A DNA stretch of 17,205 bases from CAZOWW01 sp964583765 (GTDB lineage Bacteria > Actinomycetota > Actinomycetes > Actinomycetales > Kineosporiaceae): contig CAZOWW010000119.1 in NCBI GenBank assembly GCA_964583765.1, forward strand, positions 1 to 17,205. Reading direction: 5' to 3'. Shown here piece after piece: positions 15,801 through 17,205 of the stretch. The position numbers were made by a program, and so were the translations under genes. Numbering within the stretch: the first letter of the stretch is position 1; each line of letters begins with the position of its first letter. The notes under the pieces are model-generated. The model was not told where the DNA came from, made no database searches, and worked only from the letters and a program-made list of their open reading frames with translations.

Positions 15801-15970
15801 GTCAGCGGGTGGTCCGCCACCGCACGCTGGATCGTCGGCAGCGCCCGCCAGGCCTCGGGACTCGAGGCGGTCTCAGGGGCGGGTGCCGGGGCCGGGGCGG
15901 CCGAGGCCGAGCCCCTGGCCTGCGTCGGCGCCTTCCCCGCGCCGGAGTCCCCGCGCAACCAGCCCCACAT
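12899..15970 (-). CDS. Large disordered eCIS-locus protein with recurrent (V/I/L)QR motifs
   Basis: This 1023-residue protein of unknown function has Ala, Ser, Gly, Pro and Thr over most of its length. Eleven hydrophobic-Gln-Arg motifs begin at residues 47, 159, 197, 365, 491, 558, 687, 720, 827, 929 and 942, often extended to QRAVA, QRALA or QRQVA. Ordered-looking parts are the N-terminus (about 40-100: WRALPTIQRAVADHP, then HHNPTFLAPLRHGVHESAPG and GLARS) and a predicted C-terminal helix (990-1016: LDDLARRLFDPLAARLRAEL). Other features are a SSEQ-type repeat (217-240), an acidic His/Asp-rich stretch (581-609) and GGPG repeats (794-813). The ATG at 15970 has AAGGGCGG upstream and follows the small ORF by three bases. 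Its place between tube and hub genes and its length suggest a tape-measure, scaffold or cargo adaptor; none of these is proven. GC-ending codon use supports real coding despite low complexity. Confidence 0.85.
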   Translation of the reverse strand: MWGWLRGDSGAGKAPTQARGSASAAPAPAPAPETASSPEAWRALPTIQRAVADHPLTAGFQSFTAGLQTHHNPTFLAPLRHGVHESAPGGLVMGLARSVEAPLIGPGLPITTGSDSTGGDAGPVGALASAAPAAEAMVRAPAPTAPLRRLPTAPAPTPVQRTSADRSGGGSAPALPLASPVLPVLPAAASSRSALSIQRALAGNTAAPAHSPAPAPSSEQTPSSDQATSSEQAPSSEQAQSPVSEPTWSSASGTTSDSATTTGNASGASPMSSTAETSSRADTSSASSGTSAFSSERAAGSTDAPLLGDLPSPVRPPAAGLQPPLPSATAYPSTPLTPGSPATLRSTVSPSSPVPSAPASASASLQRAVAAGDAATSSPAGPAGAGSAAPTASRRPGLGAPLSAGESADLRTAPVPPVTITPSSWSSGSGHLSSTASAPGTPSAAGPQPPDLPLATSARSGSTPGATTGRAASPAAGTVSAASTPASGASVQRQVAADAPTTAPTRAADRPAPPAGPVPASLVAVDAWRPQATQVPSSSTGGSRAPSAPGSPGALSRVQRQVATGSPAPAAGPEASARTQHGGHDRGNDNGGGHGDDRHYPGDGHDHGDAGGSGTGAEWLGSTGLLGDAPALPLGILGELPRSAAAGPDPIADTGPATDPSGDAGSGSGSPVLAGGPPSGSAPAPTVQRALFGGSPAGAPGLRTLRAVASPGGTQGLPVLQRLADTAAPSRTSGGGRPSGGATEAGHGSGSSGAGSVPAPASTSGGAGFSPASPSGSAPFGSGPSLTSLGTPAGGPGAPSGGPGTSSGGPGASGTFPVSSAASPVAVQRAVAGGGPGASASSAGSLRDPGSFAVAAGIGHRDVDGSVVFTLPGSAPGGTAGTSGTGASSSRSSGVGTMTMPLAPGATSSPAHGASSFSGADGLSSAMPVQRSTEPGSTTTPVQRATEAASAPPPPEPPAAAGTAAASTPAAGAGGTAAGASGDGTVGGVPLDDLARRLFDPLAARLRAELWLDRERAGQITDL
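15255..15326. repeat. 18-bp in-frame tandem repeat (SSEQ-type) in the large eCIS-locus gene
   Basis: Four 18-bp units at 15255-15272, 15273-15290, 15291-15308 and 15309-15326 share the pattern GCCTGCTCGGAACTGGGG with a few changes. On the minus strand they encode hexapeptides of the form (A/T)PSSEQ, with one Asp for Glu. The period is a multiple of three, so the frame of the large protein is kept. Confidence 0.85.
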
Positions 15971-15973
15971 GTG

Positions 15974-16135
15974 TCACCGCCCTTGTTGCAGCCTCGTGTT
16001 GATCCGGCTGATCTCTTCGACGTAGCGCCGACGCTCGGCGTGCTCGAGGTCCAGCAGTTCGTTCATGGACCAGTGGAAGTGGTAGGCGACGTACGCGACC
16101 TCCTCGTACAGCCGGTCGGGCGCGTACGTCGCTAT
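15974..16135 (-). CDS. DUF6760-like small eCIS protein lacking a standard start codon
   Basis: About 50 residues: ATYAPDRLYEEVAYVAYHFH, then W and ELLDLEHAERRRYVEEISR. This is the conserved small protein found in actinobacterial eCIS operons (annotated DUF6760, by my recollection). Its function is unknown. The frame is open back only to a TGA near 16190, and no ATG, GTG or TTG occurs before the conserved part. The feature is drawn from an ATA at 16135. Three explanations fit: a -1 ribosomal frameshift from the preceding gene at the five-G run (16137-16141), use of a rare start (ATA or ACG), or loss of an ancestral GTG at the GCG at 16130-16132. It overlaps the upstream stop by four bases and ends three bases before the large protein's ATG, so it is clearly placed as part of the operon. 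Confidence 0.75.
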   Translation of the reverse strand: MATYAPDRLYEEVAYVAYHFHWSMNELLDLEHAERRRYVEEISRINTRLQQGR

Positions 16136-16141
16136 TCCCCC
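16132..16141 (-). other. Candidate -1 ribosomal frameshift site at a five-G run before a stop
   Basis: On the coding (minus) strand the end of the upstream gene reads CTG GGG GAA TAG. Slippage of the GGG codon by one base back along the G-run gives GGG GGA ATA GCG, which enters the DUF6760-like frame and yields a fusion ...RLGGIATYAPDR... The arrangement parallels phage tail-assembly chaperone genes (lambda G/GT, P2 E, Mu). The heptamer is not a canonical X XXY YYZ, because the A-site codon would re-pair poorly. Confidence 0.35.
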
Positions 16142-16617
16142 AGGCGGCCCCCGGCGACATCCACCGCGAAGGAGTGCTCACAGGCCGGGCAGACGACCGC
16201 TGCCCGGGTGTGCCCCTCGGTGTTGATCCGCCGGTAGAGATCCTGGAGGAAGGCCAGGTCCGAGGCGAACAGGTTCTCGATGACGCCGCCGTGCACGTCC
16301 TCGATCGTGCCTATCCGGGTGACGACCCGGGCCAGCAGCACCACGGTCAGGTAGGCCGGGTTCTCACGGACCCGGTCGTCCCGCAGCACCACGAGTTCGT
16401 CACGTGCGGTCGCCAGCCGGATGGTTCCCGTGCGGTGCACGGTGCCCGCGCCGTCCACGTAACCGCGGGGCAGTTCGAAGTCGAAGGTCGTGCGCAGGGG
16501 TTCGGGCGTCGCCGCCGGCGCGACACCCGAGGCCACCGGACCCGCCTGGACCGGAGAGCCGGCCTCGGTGTCGGCCGGTGGACGCACGTCAGGTGCCGCG
16601 CCGAGCGAGCGACGCAT
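16132..16617 (-). CDS. Tail-assembly / T4-baseplate-like eCIS protein with CPAC motif
   Basis: The protein has 161 residues. After a Pro/Ala-rich leader (1-42) comes a conserved domain: TFDFELPRGYVDGAGTVHRT, then IRLATARDELVVLRDDRVRE, NPAYLTVVLLARVVTRIGTI and VIENLFASDLAFLQDLYRRI. This is the protein usually annotated in eCIS loci as a phage tail assembly or T4-baseplate-like protein. The C-terminus carries CPACEHSF (143-150), half of a zinc ribbon, which could be completed by dimerisation or by His148. The ATG at 16617 overlaps the tube gene's TGA by one base (TGATG), implying translational coupling. Its TAG stop overlaps the next small ORF, which has no standard start; a fused product is possible. 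A chaperone role for tube or large-protein assembly is inferred from position. Confidence 0.85.
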   Translation of the reverse strand: MRRSLGAAPDVRPPADTEAGSPVQAGPVASGVAPAATPEPLRTTFDFELPRGYVDGAGTVHRTGTIRLATARDELVVLRDDRVRENPAYLTVVLLARVVTRIGTIEDVHGGVIENLFASDLAFLQDLYRRINTEGHTRAAVVCPACEHSFAVDVAGGRLGE

Positions 16618-17060
16618 CACTCGACCTCGAGCCGCTCGTAGGTGACGACGAGCTTCTCGGTGAGCACGGAGGTGTCCCCGGCCTTGAGCGAACCGATCTC
16701 CAGGCTCTTCGGCCACGCGTTGGTCAGCTTGTAGCGCTTGAGCGCGTTGCCCTCGTAGTCGTAGACGATGATGGCGCCGCCCTTGCGGACGTCGGACATC
16801 TTGCCGAACTGCGAGTCCTGGACCCACTTCTCGAAGCTCTGGTCCCCGGTGAGACCGCGGGTCAACGTGACCTCGCCCGCCTTCCAGCGGCCGGGGAGCT
16901 TCTTGATGACGTACTTGCCGTCCGGGCCGTTCTGCTTGAGCTCGATGACGTCCTGCTCCATCTTCAGGCCGGTCACCTCGGTGATCGACGTGATCTGGAT
17001 GCCGTCGACCTCCAGACCGAAGGAATGGCCGACGGAACTGTCGAGATCGGGCAATGCCAT
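16617..17060 (-). CDS. eCIS inner tube protein, T4 gp19 family (Afp1-like)
   Basis: The protein has 147 residues. SFGLEVDGIQITSITEVTGL, then IELKQNGPDGKYVIKKLPGR, WKAGEVTLTRGLTGDQSFEK and YKLTNAWPKSLEIGSLKAGD, form a strong match to inner tube proteins of eCIS (Afp1/Pvc1) and to gp19-type phage tube proteins. Hexameric rings of it stack to make the tube that carries cargo inside the sheath. The ATG at 17060 has GGGAG at good spacing. It follows the sheath gene by 31 nt and is coupled to the next gene by a TGATG overlap. Confidence 0.95.
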   Translation of the reverse strand: MALPDLDSSVGHSFGLEVDGIQITSITEVTGLKMEQDVIELKQNGPDGKYVIKKLPGRWKAGEVTLTRGLTGDQSFEKWVQDSQFGKMSDVRKGGAIIVYDYEGNALKRYKLTNAWPKSLEIGSLKAGDTSVLTEKLVVTYERLEVE

Positions 17061-17091
17061 GGTGGGCTCCCTGGGTGTGTGGGCTGGTCAA

Positions 17092-17205
17092 TCACTCGGA
17101 GACGAGACTCGTCCCGCCGGAGAACTGGGCGAGGCGGAAGACGACGAACTCGGCCGGCTTGACCGGCGCGATGCCGATCTCGCAGATCACCTGGCCGGCG
17201 TCGAT
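17092..17205 (-). CDS. Contractile sheath protein, C-terminal end (partial)
   Basis: Only the last 37 residues are visible: IDAGQVICEIGIAPVKPAEF, then VVFRLAQFSG and a short tail to TGA. CEIGIAPVKPAEFVVFR is the conserved C-terminal strand and arm of eCIS/phage-type sheath proteins (Afp2-4, T4 gp18 relatives) that links neighbouring subunits into the contractile mesh. The start and most of the gene lie beyond the right edge. Its position just before the tube gene matches known eCIS operons. Confidence 0.92.
   Translation of the reverse strand: MDAGQVICEIGIAPVKPAEFVVFRLAQFSGGTSLVSE

Noticed and set aside
6402..17205. Prophage or type VI secretion system as explanation of the operon
   Set aside because: No head, terminase, integrase or lysis genes and no TssJ/L/M-type membrane complex genes are visible. 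The set of sheath, two tube proteins, LysM hub, VgrG, PAAR, gp25, J and I in this order fits an eCIS. Genes beyond the right edge could not be examined.

Overview
This is a GC-rich window (GC-ending codons dominate in every gene), typical of an actinomycete (Actinomycetota). The genus cannot be read from the sequence. Its main content is most of the structural operon of an extracellular contractile injection system (eCIS: a phage-tail-like particle of the Afp/PVC/Streptomyces CIS kind). The operon lies on the minus strand, from the right edge of the window to base 6402.

Left part (1-3227). The left edge holds the 3' end of a geranylgeranyl-reductase-family flavoprotein gene (+). It converges on a gene for a Sua5/TsaC-type threonylcarbamoyl-AMP synthase (-), which has an unusual low-complexity insert and a heptapeptide repeat. 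Divergent from that gene is one for a membrane-anchored protein with an HExxH zinc-peptidase-like motif (+). An AT-rich, promoter-like island precedes the next gene.

Middle (3228-6383). A 1051-residue regulator (+) combines a MalT-like STAND ATPase with a C-terminal SARP-type winged helix and BTAD domain. It converges on the eCIS operon, with 18 nt between the two stop codons, and is a reasonable candidate controller of the cluster.

Right part (17205 to 6402, minus strand, in order of transcription): sheath C-terminus (partial), inner tube protein, a tail-assembly/T4-baseplate-like protein with a CPAC motif, a DUF6760-like small ORF, a 1023-residue disordered protein with eleven hydrophobic-Gln-Arg motifs, a second tube-like protein, a LysM baseplate/hub protein, a VgrG-like spike, a PAAR tip, a gp25 wedge protein, baseplate J, and tail protein I. 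Together these supply tube, sheath, hub, spike, tip and wedges. No AAA+ ATPase, tail terminator, tail fibre or recognisable toxin lies in the window. Those genes may sit upstream of the sheath gene, beyond the right edge.

Two items stand out. (1) The DUF6760-like ORF has no ATG, GTG or TTG ahead of its conserved part. It overlaps the end of the preceding gene at a five-G run followed by AATAG, in the -1 frame. This arrangement resembles the frameshifted tail-assembly chaperones of phages, at the same genomic place (after the tube gene, before a very long protein). (2) The 1023-residue protein with regularly recurring (V/I/L)QR motifs is a candidate tape-measure, scaffold or cargo-organising protein of unknown mechanism.
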